This document shows, one piece after another, positions 47,557-57,144 of a stretch of DNA of 64,000 nt. The notes beneath the pieces were generated by a model that had not been told where the DNA came from, did not search any database, and saw nothing but the letters and a program-made list of their open reading frames with translations. A program made the translations under genes and the position numbers. How positions within the stretch are numbered: the first letter of the stretch is position 1; every line of letters begins with the position of its first letter. The stretch comes from Campylobacter estrildidarum (GTDB taxonomy: Bacteria; Campylobacterota; Campylobacteria; Campylobacterales; Campylobacteraceae), in the NCBI RefSeq assembly GCF_005406205.1, contig NZ_NXLZ01000010.1, forward strand, positions 1-64,000. Reading direction: 5' to 3'.

Positions 47557-47895
47557 ATGAAATTGTAAGATAGTTTGAAAGGATTGAACCTTCAAAAAAC
47601 ATCAAAATTGCAATTATTTTAGTAACTTCACTTTTCTTTAAATTATGGACAGTAAGTTACGTAACTTATAGATATGATGAATAAAAATTTCCAAAATCAT
47701 CTTCATTTCACTCAAAGTCAGAGTAGATATTTACAATTCGTTTATTTTGGAGCTTTACTTGTAATAGGTGTGGTTGGAAAAACCATTATGCCTATTCGTA
47801 TATCTTATAAATTATTAATGGTATAAGTTGGGATATCCGACAATGGTGCCTTTATTTTATATGTTACTTGGTATGGATTTTTTGGGTCACCAATA
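47557..47895 (+). pseudogene. fucose-permease-like MFS transporter remnant
   Basis: Fragments in different frames line up with the N-terminus of FucP-type sugar permeases: KNIKIAIILVTSLFFKLWT near 47596-47655, then from 47674 NKNFQNHLHFTQSQSRYLQF VYFGALLV to RISYKLLMV and a stop at 47824. Only the first two or so membrane segments remain and they are interrupted by frameshifts and deletions. It was probably the uptake system paired with the sugar kinase. Confidence 0.7.
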
Positions 47896-47979
47896 AAGTA
47901 AATCTTAGTTTATATTTTTGTAAGTAAAATTTAGCTACAATCACGACTTTATTATATTTTTCAAAGAAAGGAATTAATT

Positions 47980-48366
47980 GTGCCAACCATAAATCAACTG
48001 GTTAGAAAAGAGCGTAAAAAGGTTTTAGAAAAATCTAAATCTCCAGCGCTTAAAAATTGCCCACAAAGAAGGGGAGTTTGCACTAGGGTTTATACAACAA
48101 CTCCTAAAAAGCCAAACTCAGCGTTAAGAAAAGTTGCCAAAGTAAGACTTACTAGTGGCTTTGAAGTGATTAGCTATATCGGTGGTGAAGGTCATAACCT
48201 ACAAGAACATAGCATTGTTTTAGTGCGTGGTGGTAGGGTTAAGGATTTACCAGGTGTGAAGTATCACATTGTGCGTGGTGCACTCGATACAGCAGGTGTT
48301 GCAAAAAGAACGGTTTCTCGTTCTAAATATGGTGCTAAGCGTCCTAAAGCAAGTGCTGCTAAGTAA
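47980..48366 (+). CDS. rpsL: 30S ribosomal protein S12
   Basis: The 128-residue protein starts with GTG after AAAGGAA and carries [12 protein letters not shown] and [15 protein letters not shown]. The lysines at the classic streptomycin positions (about 43 and 88) are unchanged. It begins the rpsL-rpsG-fusA operon at the right edge of the sugar locus. Confidence 0.98.
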   Translation: MPTINQLVRKERKKVLEKSKSPALKNCPQRRGVCTRVYTTTPKKPNSALRKVAKVRLTSGFEVISYIGGEGHNLQEHSIVLVRGGRVKDLPGVKYHIVRGALDTAGVAKRTVSRSKYGAKRPKASAAK

Positions 48367-48434
48367 AAATTAATGACAGACAAATCCGTTTGATTTGATT
48401 TTGTTTGAGTAAAATTAAAAATTTGAAGGAATAA

Positions 48435-48908
<474 letters not shown>

Positions 48909-48920
48909 GAGGAGAATAAG

Positions 48921-50996
48921 ATGTCAAGAACTACTCCTTTAAAAAAAGTTAGAAATATAGGGATTGCAGCTCATATTGATGCTGGAAAAACAACAACAAG
49001 TGAAAGAATTCTTTTCTTTACTGGAATGAGTCATAAGATCGGTGAAGTACACGATGGTGCTGCAACTATGGACTGGATGGAGCAAGAAAAAGAAAGAGGT
49101 ATTACAATCACTTCTGCTGCTACAACTTGTTTTTGGAAAGATCATCAAATCAATCTTATCGACACTCCAGGCCACGTCGATTTTACAATTGAAGTTGAAA
49201 GATCAATGCGTGTTTTAGATGGAGCTGTAGCTGTTTTTTGTTCAGTTGGTGGGGTTCAACCTCAATCAGAAACTGTTTGGAGACAAGCAAATAAATATGG
49301 AGTTCCAAGAATAGTTTTTGTTAATAAAATGGATAGAATCGGTGCTAATTTCTACAATGTAGAAGATCAAATTCGCAACCGCTTAAAAGCAAATCCAGTT
49401 CCACTTCAAATTCCAATTGGTGCTGAAGATAATTTTAAAGGTGTTATTGACCTTGTAACAATGAAAGCTTTGGTTTGGGAAGATGACACAAAACCAACAG
49501 ATTATGTTGAAAAAGAAATTCCAGCAGAATTAAAAGAAAAAGCTGAAGAATATCGCACTAAGATGATAGAAGCGGTTTCTGAAACTTCTGATGAGTTGAT
49601 GGAAAAATATCTTGGTGGAGAAGAATTAACTCTTGAAGAAATTAAGGCAGGGATTAAAGCAGGATGTTTAAGTCTTGCTATTGTTCCTATGCTTTGTGGA
49701 ACAGCTTTTAAAAACAAAGGTGTTCAGCCTTTATTGGATGCGGTTGTAGCTTATTTACCAGCTCCTGATGAAGTAGCAAATATCAGAGGTGAATATGAAG
49801 ATGGTACAGAAGTTTCTGTAAAATCAACTGATGATGGTGAATTTGCGGGACTTGCTTTTAAAATTATGACTGATCCATTTGTGGGGCAACTTACTTTCGT
49901 ACGTGTTTATCGCGGTAGCTTAGAGAGTGGTTCTTATGCTTATAATTCTACAAAAGATAAAAAAGAAAGAATCGGTCGTCTATTAAAGATGCATTCAAAT
50001 AAAAGAGAAGAAATCAAGGTTCTTTATGCAGGAGAAATTGGTGCTGTTGTGGGACTTAAAGATACTTTAACAGGCGATACTTTAGCTAGTGAAAAAGATA
50101 AAGTAATTTTAGAAAGAATGGATTTTCCAGATCCTGTTATTTCTGTTGCAGTTGAGCCAAAAACTAAAGCAGATCAAGAAAAAATGTCTATAGCTTTAAA
50201 TAAACTTGCACAAGAAGATCCAAGCTTTAGAGTTTCTACTGATGAAGAAAGTGGCCAAACTATTATTTCAGGTATGGGCGAACTTCACTTAGAAATTATC
50301 GTTGATCGTATGCTTCGTGAATTTAAAGTTGAAGCTGAAGTAGGTCAGCCTCAAGTTGCTTATAGAGAGACAATTAGAAAAACAGTTGATCAAGAATACA
50401 AATACGCTAAACAATCAGGTGGACGTGGTCAATATGGACATGTATTTTTACGTCTTGAACCGCTTGATCCAGGAAGTGGATATGAATTTGTTAACGATAT
50501 CAAAGGTGGAGTGATTCCTAAGGAATATATTCCAGCTGTAGATAAAGGTATCCAAGAAGCTTTGCAAAATGGTGTTTTAGCAGGATATCCTGTAGAGGAT
50601 GTAAAAGTGACTGTTTATGATGGAAGTTATCACGAAGTGGATTCATCTGAAATGGCATTTAAACTCGCTGCATCTATGGGATTTAAAGAAGGAGCTAGAA
50701 AAGCAGGAGCTGTAATTTTAGAACCTATGATGAAGGTTGAAGTTGAAACTCCAGAAGAATATATGGGAGATGTGATAGGCGATTTAAACAAGCGCCGTGG
50801 TCAAGTAAATTCTATGGATGAAAGAGGTGGAAATAAAATCATCACCGCATTTTGTCCTTTAGCTGAAATGTTCGGTTATTCAACAGACCTTAGAAGTCAA
50901 ACCCAAGGTCGTGCAACTTACTCCATGGAATTTGATCATTATGATGAGGTTCCAAAAAATGTTTCTGAAGAAATTATCAAAAAAAGAAATGGTTAA
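48921..50996 (+). CDS. fusA: elongation factor G
   Basis: EF-G drives ribosomal translocation. The 691-residue GTPase has G1 [18 protein letters not shown] and [10 protein letters not shown], followed by domains II to V. AGAGGAG precedes the ATG. It ends the rpsL-rpsG-fusA operon and is followed by a strong terminator. Confidence 0.99.
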   Translation: MSRTTPLKKVRNIGIAAHIDAGKTTTSERILFFTGMSHKIGEVHDGAATMDWMEQEKERGITITSAATTCFWKDHQINLIDTPGHVDFTIEVERSMRVLDGAVAVFCSVGGVQPQSETVWRQANKYGVPRIVFVNKMDRIGANFYNVEDQIRNRLKANPVPLQIPIGAEDNFKGVIDLVTMKALVWEDDTKPTDYVEKEIPAELKEKAEEYRTKMIEAVSETSDELMEKYLGGEELTLEEIKAGIKAGCLSLAIVPMLCGTAFKNKGVQPLLDAVVAYLPAPDEVANIRGEYEDGTEVSVKSTDDGEFAGLAFKIMTDPFVGQLTFVRVYRGSLESGSYAYNSTKDKKERIGRLLKMHSNKREEIKVLYAGEIGAVVGLKDTLTGDTLASEKDKVILERMDFPDPVISVAVEPKTKADQEKMSIALNKLAQEDPSFRVSTDEESGQTIISGMGELHLEIIVDRMLREFKVEAEVGQPQVAYRETIRKTVDQEYKYAKQSGGRGQYGHVFLRLEPLDPGSGYEFVNDIKGGVIPKEYIPAVDKGIQEALQNGVLAGYPVEDVKVTVYDGSYHEVDSSEMAFKLAASMGFKEGARKAGAVILEPMMKVEVETPEEYMGDVIGDLNKRRGQVNSMDERGGNKIITAFCPLAEMFGYSTDLRSQTQGRATYSMEFDHYDEVPKNVSEEIIKKRNG

Positions 50997-51001
50997 AAAT
51001 T

Positions 51002-51028
51002 AAAGCGGAATTTTTCTTCCGCTTTTTT
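51002..51028 (+). terminator. Rho-independent terminator after fusA
   Basis: AAAGCGGAA and TTCCGCTTT form a 9-bp stem with a short T-rich loop, followed by TTTTT. It ends immediately before the tRNA-Arg gene. Confidence 0.92.
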
Positions 51029-51105
51029 GTCCTCGTAGCTCAGCTGGATAGAGCACAAAATTCCTAATTTTGAGGCCGTGAGTTCGAATCTCGCCGTGGA
51101 CACCA
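51029..51105 (+). tRNA. tRNA-Arg(CCU), phage integration site
   Basis: A 77-base tRNA with D-arm GCTCAGCTGGATAGAGC, anticodon CCT in loop TTCCTAA closed by CAAAA/TTTTG, T-loop TTCGAAT and an encoded CCA. The acceptor stem GTCCTCG/CGTGGAC has one mismatch: T51033 faces T51097. The 3' part of the gene borders phage DNA, so it is the likely attachment core, and the mismatch may come from the integrated element. Confidence 0.92.
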
Positions 51106-51313
51106 TTTAATAATTATCTTTAACTTTTGTTCTTAAAGTAAAAACATCTCAATTTAATTCTTGATTTAATTTTTTGGGTAGATTGTAAAATTTCATTTAT
51201 ATTGTAAACAACTGGTTGCGAAGGGGAGATTTGAATAATACTATATAATTAACTATATTTATATATATTTATTTTATTTTTTTTATAAAGTCAATATATA
51301 GGTCAATAATTTT

Positions 51314-53029
51314 TTAAAATATAAAAGCAGGTTGACTAATCTTTTTTGTTTCTTGGTTTAGCAAATCTTGAGTTTCAAAATTATACCATATTGTTGGATT
51401 AATCATATCTTTTGCAATTTCTACAGCTTCACTACCATTTCCAAAAATACTTTCTTCCTCATTGTCGTTTTGTTGATTAATCATATTTGGATTATCTGCA
51501 GTTATATTTTGAACCAAATCTAATATCTTACTTGCTCCACTCAATGTGTTTTCTAAAACATTCAATAATGCCTCAAAGCTTGTCATTTCTTTTGCTGCTT
51601 GTGCTGTAGTTTTTGTAAAGTTAGCAGCTAAATTCCAGCTATTATTTGCCCATGTTCCTATGAAATTAACAATATCCCAAACAGCACTTAAAATTTTAAA
51701 AATTTTATTACCGCTTAAAGAACCTACCGCTAATCCGACGCTAATACTTAAAGTTATTCCCATAGCAACACCTTTACTAATACCAAGAAGACCACTAAGC
51801 CAAACTCCTTGCCCTCCAATCCACCACGTAGCAACAGCCAAAACAATTGTAACAATAGGTGCTAAAAATGATAATATACCTTTGTTTGATTCTTCATATA
51901 CATAAAGATAATAAAAGCTATCCCATAAGGCAAACCATCTGTCTCTTCTGCCATAAGGTAAGTTAGAACTTCTTCTGTATAAAGGATATATACTAGGACT
52001 TATTAAAGTTTCTTTTTTTCCAGACAAATTATTTAATACTCCAAATGCTATATATGGTTCCTTATAGCAGATTAAATTAAAATCTTTATTGATACATAAA
52101 GGCGAACCATATTTAAAATTATAATGATTTTTGATTATATTGAAGGCAGATAAAAATGGTATTTTCTCATTAACTAGGGTATAATAAGAAGTGCTTCCAT
52201 CCATCTCTCTAGTTTTATCAACTTTTTTATAAGTCTGATAATAAATTTCTACTTTTTGAGTTTTACAAATATGATTATTTAGATTTTTAAAATCATTGTA
52301 AAATTTTTCTACATCAACACATAATTTATTATTAGAAATTAAACCATTTGTTATTTTTTTCCATTCTGTTTTTACCTCTGGAATATTAAAATCATCCACA
52401 CTGGGATAAATCAATCGTCCATTCCTATTAAGTATTTTTAAAAAAATAACTATATCTGAATTGTTAATCAATTCCTCATATTGAACATTTTTTAATGCCT
52501 TATCTAAAAAGTTTTTAAAATTAATATTTTCATCAATATAATAAAAATTTGGATATTTTATTGCCTCTTTTTTATCGAAAAGTAAGATTAAATCTTTAGG
52601 AAAGCCAAAATAATAGTTTATTTTATCTAGAGTAGAATTTAATCTTATTTCACAAACATCGTGATAAATTCCTTTCTCATCACTAGGATCTCCTTGATAA
52701 GGCTTATACGGATCCTGACCTACAAAAAACTGATTTAAACCTAAATCATTATAATTATTTTTATTATAAGGAGCTGCACTAGGGCTTTTTATATTGTATT
52801 TTTTTACAATATACGCATTTTTATATAATGGGTGATTGACATTTTTTACCACAGCTCTACCTTTGCGAACAAGCTGTTTGTGTAAGAGTTCTACATATTT
52901 ATTTATGCCAATCATAGCATAGCTAAACCATTGTTTATAAACTTCTTTTGTGTCTAATTCTCCTATATTAGCAGGATACGCTGGTTTTAGGGTAAAATTA
53001 CCCATCAATCTTTTTTCATCAATTAGCAT
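51314..53029 (-). CDS. phage protein with internal hydrophobic region, possible ejection protein
   Basis: The 571-residue protein is hydrophilic over its first 370 residues, then has several hydrophobic segments in a row (IVTIVLAVATWWIGG, VAMGITLSISVGLAVGSLSG), then an amphipathic helical tail. It has no signal peptide. It is coupled to the upstream gene by a one-base stop/start overlap (TAATG). A large late-operon protein that ends in membrane-active helices could be a virion ejection (DNA-injection) protein of a short-tailed phage; that is inference, and I recognise no family. It is the last gene before the tRNA. Confidence 0.6.
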   Translation of the reverse strand: MLIDEKRLMGNFTLKPAYPANIGELDTKEVYKQWFSYAMIGINKYVELLHKQLVRKGRAVVKNVNHPLYKNAYIVKKYNIKSPSAAPYNKNNYNDLGLNQFFVGQDPYKPYQGDPSDEKGIYHDVCEIRLNSTLDKINYYFGFPKDLILLFDKKEAIKYPNFYYIDENINFKNFLDKALKNVQYEELINNSDIVIFLKILNRNGRLIYPSVDDFNIPEVKTEWKKITNGLISNNKLCVDVEKFYNDFKNLNNHICKTQKVEIYYQTYKKVDKTREMDGSTSYYTLVNEKIPFLSAFNIIKNHYNFKYGSPLCINKDFNLICYKEPYIAFGVLNNLSGKKETLISPSIYPLYRRSSNLPYGRRDRWFALWDSFYYLYVYEESNKGILSFLAPIVTIVLAVATWWIGGQGVWLSGLLGISKGVAMGITLSISVGLAVGSLSGNKIFKILSAVWDIVNFIGTWANNSWNLAANFTKTTAQAAKEMTSFEALLNVLENTLSGASKILDLVQNITADNPNMINQQNDNEEESIFGNGSEAVEIAKDMINPTIWYNFETQDLLNQETKKISQPAFIF

Positions 53030-53514
53030 TATTTTTCTATATTTTCTATTTTTTCTTTTACGAGTCTCATAATTTCTTCTGGTATATCAAGCCCACCTGT
53101 GCAGTATCCAAATTGAACACTTTGTGTAACTTTTGCTGCTTCAATTCTTAAATTATCATCAATTTGTGCTGTTTGCCTTTGGATTAACTTAGGTTTTGCA
53201 AGTTCTGTTTGAGTTTGCGCTTTTAAAAGTGCAACCCTTTCTATATTTAATTCATTTTCATCACCCTGTAAAATCATTGATAAAGCTGTATTTTGACTTT
53301 GTGCTACTATAGTTTGCCCAACATTAACTAGAGCCTGTGCTAAGCTTTGAAATTGCTGGTCATTTCTGATAATATTATTGTTGCTAAAATCTTCCAAAAG
53401 TTTTTTAAATTCTCCAAAAGGAGACTTCTCAGCTAAACTCATTTCCAAAATTTGCGGATAAATTTCTTTAAAAGCATTTAATCTTTTGTTGTAATCTATA
53501 TCAATTGCCATCAT
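53029..53514 (-). CDS. small phage late protein, helical
   Basis: The 161-residue protein is mostly helical with Gln/Ala/Leu-rich stretches (QALVNVGQTIVAQSQNTALS) and coiled-coil potential. No family is recognised. AAGGAG precedes the start. It overlaps the o-spanin gene upstream by 14 bases and the large membrane protein downstream by one. The tight coupling suggests it works with the 571-residue protein, for example as a co-ejected virion protein. Confidence 0.55.
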   Translation of the reverse strand: MMAIDIDYNKRLNAFKEIYPQILEMSLAEKSPFGEFKKLLEDFSNNNIIRNDQQFQSLAQALVNVGQTIVAQSQNTALSMILQGDENELNIERVALLKAQTQTELAKPKLIQRQTAQIDDNLRIEAAKVTQSVQFGYCTGGLDIPEEIMRLVKEKIENIEK

Positions 53515-53776
53515 TTAACTCCTTAATCTTATTTATTTGTATCTCACATTGCTTGTATTTATAAAAAAGCAAAGAATAAGCATTTATGATATCAAGTTCA
53601 TTTTTGACTTGTGGTTTTTCAAGGGGGCTTATGGTTAGTAGCTCTTTTGGAATTTTCACTTTTTGAATTTGTATTTTGCTTATTACTTGTTGCGTTGTCC
53701 CACAACCTATCAATAACATTGTTAAAAAGCTTAGTAAGATTATTTTCATTGCTTTTATAGATATATTCTTTAACAT
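53501..53776 (-). CDS. Rz1-like outer-membrane spanin lipoprotein
   Basis: The product has an N-terminal signal (MKIILLSFLTMLLIGCGTTQ) with lipobox LIGC, then a short periplasmic part with IPKELLTISPLEKPQVKNEL and a Cys-containing C-terminal region. This matches o-spanins (Rz1), which join the i-spanin to fuse inner and outer membranes at lysis. The first 158 bases overlap the i-spanin gene in a different frame. The likely signal start is the ATG at 53749. Confidence 0.82.
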   Translation of the reverse strand: MLKNISIKAMKIILLSFLTMLLIGCGTTQQVISKIQIQKVKIPKELLTISPLEKPQVKNELDIINAYSLLFYKYKQCEIQINKIKELNDGN

Positions 53777-54035
53777 AATTTATCCTTTCTTTGATCTGAT
53801 TTTTTTGAATATAGCTTTCATTTAAGGCTTTGAGTTCTAGATTGTGTCTTTGTGTAAGTTCTTGAATCTTTTCTTGATTGTTTTTATTAATCTCTAAAGC
53901 CAAAGCTAGATCACTTTGGCTTTTTTCTAATCTTGATTTAGTGCTATCAAGTCTTAGATATAAATAACCGGTTAAAATACTCATCAAGACTAAAGCGATA
54001 TAAAGTTTTTTATCTCCAAGCAAAAAGTCAAACAT
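53619..54035 (-). CDS. Rz-like inner-membrane spanin
   Basis: The 138-residue protein has one N-terminal membrane segment (LYIALVLMSILTGYLYLRL) followed by a long coiled coil (LEKSQSDLALALEINKNNQE onward), the layout of Rz i-spanins. Its 3' half overlaps the lipoprotein gene in another frame, as in lambda Rz/Rz1. It lies just downstream of the endolysin gene, completing a lysis module. Confidence 0.82.
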   Translation of the reverse strand: MFDFLLGDKKLYIALVLMSILTGYLYLRLDSTKSRLEKSQSDLALALEINKNNQEKIQELTQRHNLELKALNESYIQKNQIKERINYVKEYIYKSNENNLTKLFNNVIDRLWDNATSNKQNTNSKSENSKRATNHKPP

Positions 54036-54070
54036 TTAATTTTAGAAAGTTAAACTTTCTTACCCCCTTA

Positions 54071-54460
54071 TTAAGAATAAGTCCATCTGGCTTTTTTGCC
54101 TCTGGTGTCAAGGTGGACGAATCCACCAAAAGGATTCTTAGGGTTATGTTTTATAGCAATTCCAAAAGGCTTGTCGCTGTATTTTTCTAAAACATATTGA
54201 TGCACATCTTCAGTTTTAACACCTTCAACTATAAAATCAGCCGCACTGCCGATGGTGTGTTGGCTTTTAGGAGCTCCTCCTACTTCTGCGTTATGCTCTT
54301 TGCAACGATAACCGCTATTTATAGTAATAGGTGCGTTATAATGTTCCCTGATCTCACATAACACATCGACTAACTCATCACTTGGAACACCTTTTGGTAA
54401 TTCACACTTGCCGCACTTGCATTTAAATTCGTCTTCTTTAAAATATTTGTTTTCTTTCAT
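54071..54460 (-). CDS. phage endolysin, peptidase M15 type
   Basis: The 129-residue enzyme matches the M15 D-Ala-D-Ala carboxypeptidase-like fold. INSGYRCKEHNAEVGGAP, SQHTIGSAADF and GGFVHLDTRGKKARW carry the zinc-binding His and Asp residues. It would cleave peptidoglycan peptides at lysis. It has no signal peptide, so it needs a holin; candidates are encoded just upstream. Confidence 0.9.
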   Translation of the reverse strand: MKENKYFKEDEFKCKCGKCELPKGVPSDELVDVLCEIREHYNAPITINSGYRCKEHNAEVGGAPKSQHTIGSAADFIVEGVKTEDVHQYVLEKYSDKPFGIAIKHNPKNPFGGFVHLDTRGKKARWTYS

Positions 54461-54461
54461 T

Positions 54462-54842
54462 TTAGCTCCTTGTTATTGATTTAAATATATATTTTAAAAA
54501 GTGAAAAGTGTTGCAAGCATGGTAAAAAATAAAGCATTTAAATTTAGAACATCCTAGCACACTCATTGCCTCTTTTAAAACCTGATCAGCTAACTTGTAA
54601 TCTTTTCTTGAATTGGCTTTTTCACACAAATAATCATGTATCACGCAAGCACTAAAATACTCACTCCTGTATGGTGGATAAAAACTCCAAAATATACGAG
54701 GGATACTTGCACCATCTGTTTTGAAACCTTTTGGAATAAGTCCTTTAAAACTTGGTAATACGAAAACATAATCCAAAACTACTTCAAACCTGTCTTTATC
54801 AAAGGGCTTAACACAAACCCTTTTTAATTCTGTTTTAGTCAT
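54462..54842 (-). CDS. DUF1353-family phage protein
   Basis: The 126-residue protein has the DUF1353 pattern: IPKGFKTDGASIPRIFWSF, then ACVIHDYLCE and KLADQVLKEAM. DUF1353 members are common in phage lysis or tail-end regions and have been proposed to act on cell-wall precursors, but no activity is established to my knowledge. It overlaps the upstream gene by four bases. Confidence 0.75.
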   Translation of the reverse strand: MTKTELKRVCVKPFDKDRFEVVLDYVFVLPSFKGLIPKGFKTDGASIPRIFWSFYPPYRSEYFSACVIHDYLCEKANSRKDYKLADQVLKEAMSVLGCSKFKCFIFYHACNTFHFLKYIFKSITRS

Positions 54843-55225
54843 TTTTTATCTCCTGTCATTTTTCTTAATTCTCTGTTCTCGTAATGTCTGATTTCAAGCT
54901 TTAAGCCATCTATTTTTTGATTTATATTATCTAGCTTATCTCCTATGATTTTAGAATGCAAATCAATTAATTTATTGGAGCTTTCAAGTTGTTGTCTAGA
55001 ATTTTCAAGTTGAGATTCTGAAATTTTATTATTAATTTGCATCTCTTTTAAAATATCACTTTGAATCTCATTGTTTCTTTTTTGTGTGTATTTAATCTCC
55101 GTAAAAATATGCTGTGTTCTATCCACTCTTTCAAAAAGTTTGTAAGCCACGTAAGAAACGCTTACGCTTATAAGAGCTAATAGTGTTACAATTCCGCCTT
55201 TTTCAATAATTGACACATATTCCAT
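54839..55225 (-). CDS. membrane-anchored coiled-coil phage protein, holin candidate
   Basis: The 128-residue protein has one N-terminal membrane segment (IVTLLALISVSVSYVAYKLF) and a long coiled coil (ESQLENSRQQLESSNKLIDL). This could be an accessory holin or a membrane scaffold. Its start overlaps the stop of the next membrane protein by one base. Confidence 0.5.
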   Translation of the reverse strand: MEYVSIIEKGGIVTLLALISVSVSYVAYKLFERVDRTQHIFTEIKYTQKRNNEIQSDILKEMQINNKISESQLENSRQQLESSNKLIDLHSKIIGDKLDNINQKIDGLKLEIRHYENRELRKMTGDKK

Positions 55226-55458
55226 TATTTTTTACTCCTGATTTCAAGTTTTAATTCATCTAGACTTTCTTTAAAATTATCAAGCTTTTCAAGTATCCTT
55301 TCTTTATCCTTTGCACAATCTTCCATACGACCTTTAAAAAGCCTATAATTAATAATAAGACTTAATAAAAAAATGACAAACAAAGAGCCAAATGGAGTAA
55401 GCGTTTCAAACTCTCTAGCAAAATTTGTCAGCATAGTTGCATTAAAATCCACTATCAA
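55225..55458 (-). CDS. small membrane protein, holin candidate
   Basis: The 77-residue protein has one clear membrane segment (TPFGSLFVIFLLSLIINYRL) followed by a charged helical tail ending KLEIRSKK. Size, topology and position just before the endolysin block fit a small holin. No family motif is recognised. Confidence 0.5.
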   Translation of the reverse strand: MIVDFNATMLTNFAREFETLTPFGSLFVIFLLSLIINYRLFKGRMEDCAKDKERILEKLDNFKESLDELKLEIRSKK

Positions 55459-56084
55459 TCACTCCAAACTATACTTTCTAATTCTTGCAAGTTTTGTGCT
55501 TTTTCTACCTTGTCTTTAAGCTCTCTTGCTTTAATAGTATTAGTATTAACACTATTTGCCATAATAGAACCAAGCTGTGTTAATTCTTCTAAAGTAAAAG
55601 GCACAGCCGTATTATCTTGTGCTATCCAAACAAAACCTTCAGGAACTTGTTTTGTAATTGCAAAAAGACTTACTGTGCTTGTAAGCAAGTTTCTATCCTT
55701 TTCAGCACTTTGAAAAATCTTATCTTTAAAACTCACTCCACCTTCTATAGCTTTATCTCTTGCCTTATCAATCTCATCTTTTTTAAATTCTTTAGCATAT
55801 TTCAAACTTGCTTCTTCTGTAGAAACTTCTTTAAACATTAAGAAGTATTCTTTTAGAAGTTCTCTCTCATTTGCAAGAATTTCTTTGACCACTTCAAGTC
55901 CTTTGTTAAGCTCGTCTTGTGTTATATCATCGATAAATTCTTTAAAAAAGCCATTATCTTTATAGTTTAACTTTCTATCATCGCTTACGATAGCAACCAA
56001 AGTCTTAACGCTCTTTATTAAATCGCTTATAATTGAAACGCTTAAGCTATTATAAGTTGCTCCATTTTTAGTTATAATCTTCAT
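55455..56084 (-). CDS. DUF4376-type tail fibre assembly-like protein
   Basis: The 209-residue protein ends in a DUF4376-like domain: KIFQSAEKDRNLLTSTVSLF, GFVWIAQDNTAVPFTLEELT and a helical tail. This domain is frequent in tail-fibre assembly chaperone proteins encoded after fibre genes, which is where this one lies. It overlaps the next gene by four bases. Confidence 0.72.
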   Translation of the reverse strand: MKIITKNGATYNSLSVSIISDLIKSVKTLVAIVSDDRKLNYKDNGFFKEFIDDITQDELNKGLEVVKEILANERELLKEYFLMFKEVSTEEASLKYAKEFKKDEIDKARDKAIEGGVSFKDKIFQSAEKDRNLLTSTVSLFAITKQVPEGFVWIAQDNTAVPFTLEELTQLGSIMANSVNTNTIKARELKDKVEKAQNLQELESIVWSD

Positions 56085-56098
56085 TTTAATCTCCTAAT

Positions 56099-57142
56099 TT
56101 AATTTTTAAAACATATTCCATTTGGTGTTACTGTGTTAAATGCGATATTACAGTTAGATGTATTGTTTTCAAAATCAGCTAAATTGCAATTTACAAATGC
56201 ACCACCATTTACGTTAATAGCGGTTTTGTTATTTTCAAATTTTATTTTTTGACAAGATGTAAAACTTGTACTCCAGCTATAAAATCCGTAATTACAATTT
56301 GAAATTTTTGTTTCACTGCTACTTTCATTCAATAAATTAACTAAAGCCATATTATTAATACACACTCCCGAATTAAAACCGTCGATTTTAAAAGAACAGT
56401 TTCTGTTGTTAAAAATCGCAGTGTCGCTAACTGTAATTGCAGATCCGATTTTATTTTCAGTATTTGGATTTGATATAGTTATATTATTAAGCTTCGGCGC
56501 AACACAGTTATTAAAATTAAAAGCTGTGTCATATATTCCATTATTTTCTTTTCTAATTGTATACCCTTGTCCATCAATCATAATATTCCTACAATCGCAA
56601 TAAATAAAATTTAACATTTTAGTTAAAGTTAAATCCTCGGTGAGTTTTATGGTTATCATTAAATTGTTTTGTTTAGAATACTTCAAAGCTTCAGAAATAG
56701 CTTTTTCTAAAGTATTAAAATGTGTATCACTTTCTTCACCGCTGCCAACTGTAAATTCTATATTTTGAGTAAGAAGCTTAGCTTTTAAATTAAGATCCGT
56801 TTCTAATTTTGCTATTTTTTCGCCTTGTTCTGTTTTAGCTTCTTCAATTTGAGTCAAAGCTTCATCTTTTTTACTTATTACTTCATTTATTGAAGTATTT
56901 TTGCTTTCATCAATAGAACTTAATGCTGTAGTTTGTAGCTCTGTGATTTGTGTTGTGGCTGTATCTTTAACACTTTCTATTTCCCCTAAAGCCTCGGTTT
57001 TTTTATTGTTTAAATTCTCAATGATTTGTGCGTTTTGAGTGTTTAAGATATCCAAAGCACCATCATATCTTTCTCTTATTTCTTGTAATTTTAAAGATGA
57101 TTGTTTTAAATCATTTGCAATTTGCTCTAAATTATCTGCCAT
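56099..57142 (-). CDS. tail fibre or tailspike protein with beta-helix
   Basis: The 347-residue protein has an N-terminal coiled coil (about residues 1-125, with repeats of EAL and QITELQ type) and then a region of short strands and Asn turns (FNFNNCVAPKLNNITISNPN, INGQ-like motifs) typical of right-handed parallel beta-helices, as in tailspikes. It is probably the receptor-binding end of the fibre, following the longer coiled-coil protein encoded just upstream. Confidence 0.68.
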   Translation of the reverse strand: MADNLEQIANDLKQSSLKLQEIRERYDGALDILNTQNAQIIENLNNKKTEALGEIESVKDTATTQITELQTTALSSIDESKNTSINEVISKKDEALTQIEEAKTEQGEKIAKLETDLNLKAKLLTQNIEFTVGSGEESDTHFNTLEKAISEALKYSKQNNLMITIKLTEDLTLTKMLNFIYCDCRNIMIDGQGYTIRKENNGIYDTAFNFNNCVAPKLNNITISNPNTENKIGSAITVSDTAIFNNRNCSFKIDGFNSGVCINNMALVNLLNESSSETKISNCNYGFYSWSTSFTSCQKIKFENNKTAINVNGGAFVNCNLADFENNTSNCNIAFNTVTPNGICFKN

Positions 57143-57144
57143 TT

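Noticed and set aside
47980-48366. Streptomycin-resistance substitutions in S12, and rifampicin substitutions in RpoB
   Set aside because: The residues at the classic positions appear wild type.
51106-51313. Phage integrase gene next to tRNA-Arg
   Set aside because: The 208 bases contain no open frame of useful length; an integrase, if present, is beyond the right edge.
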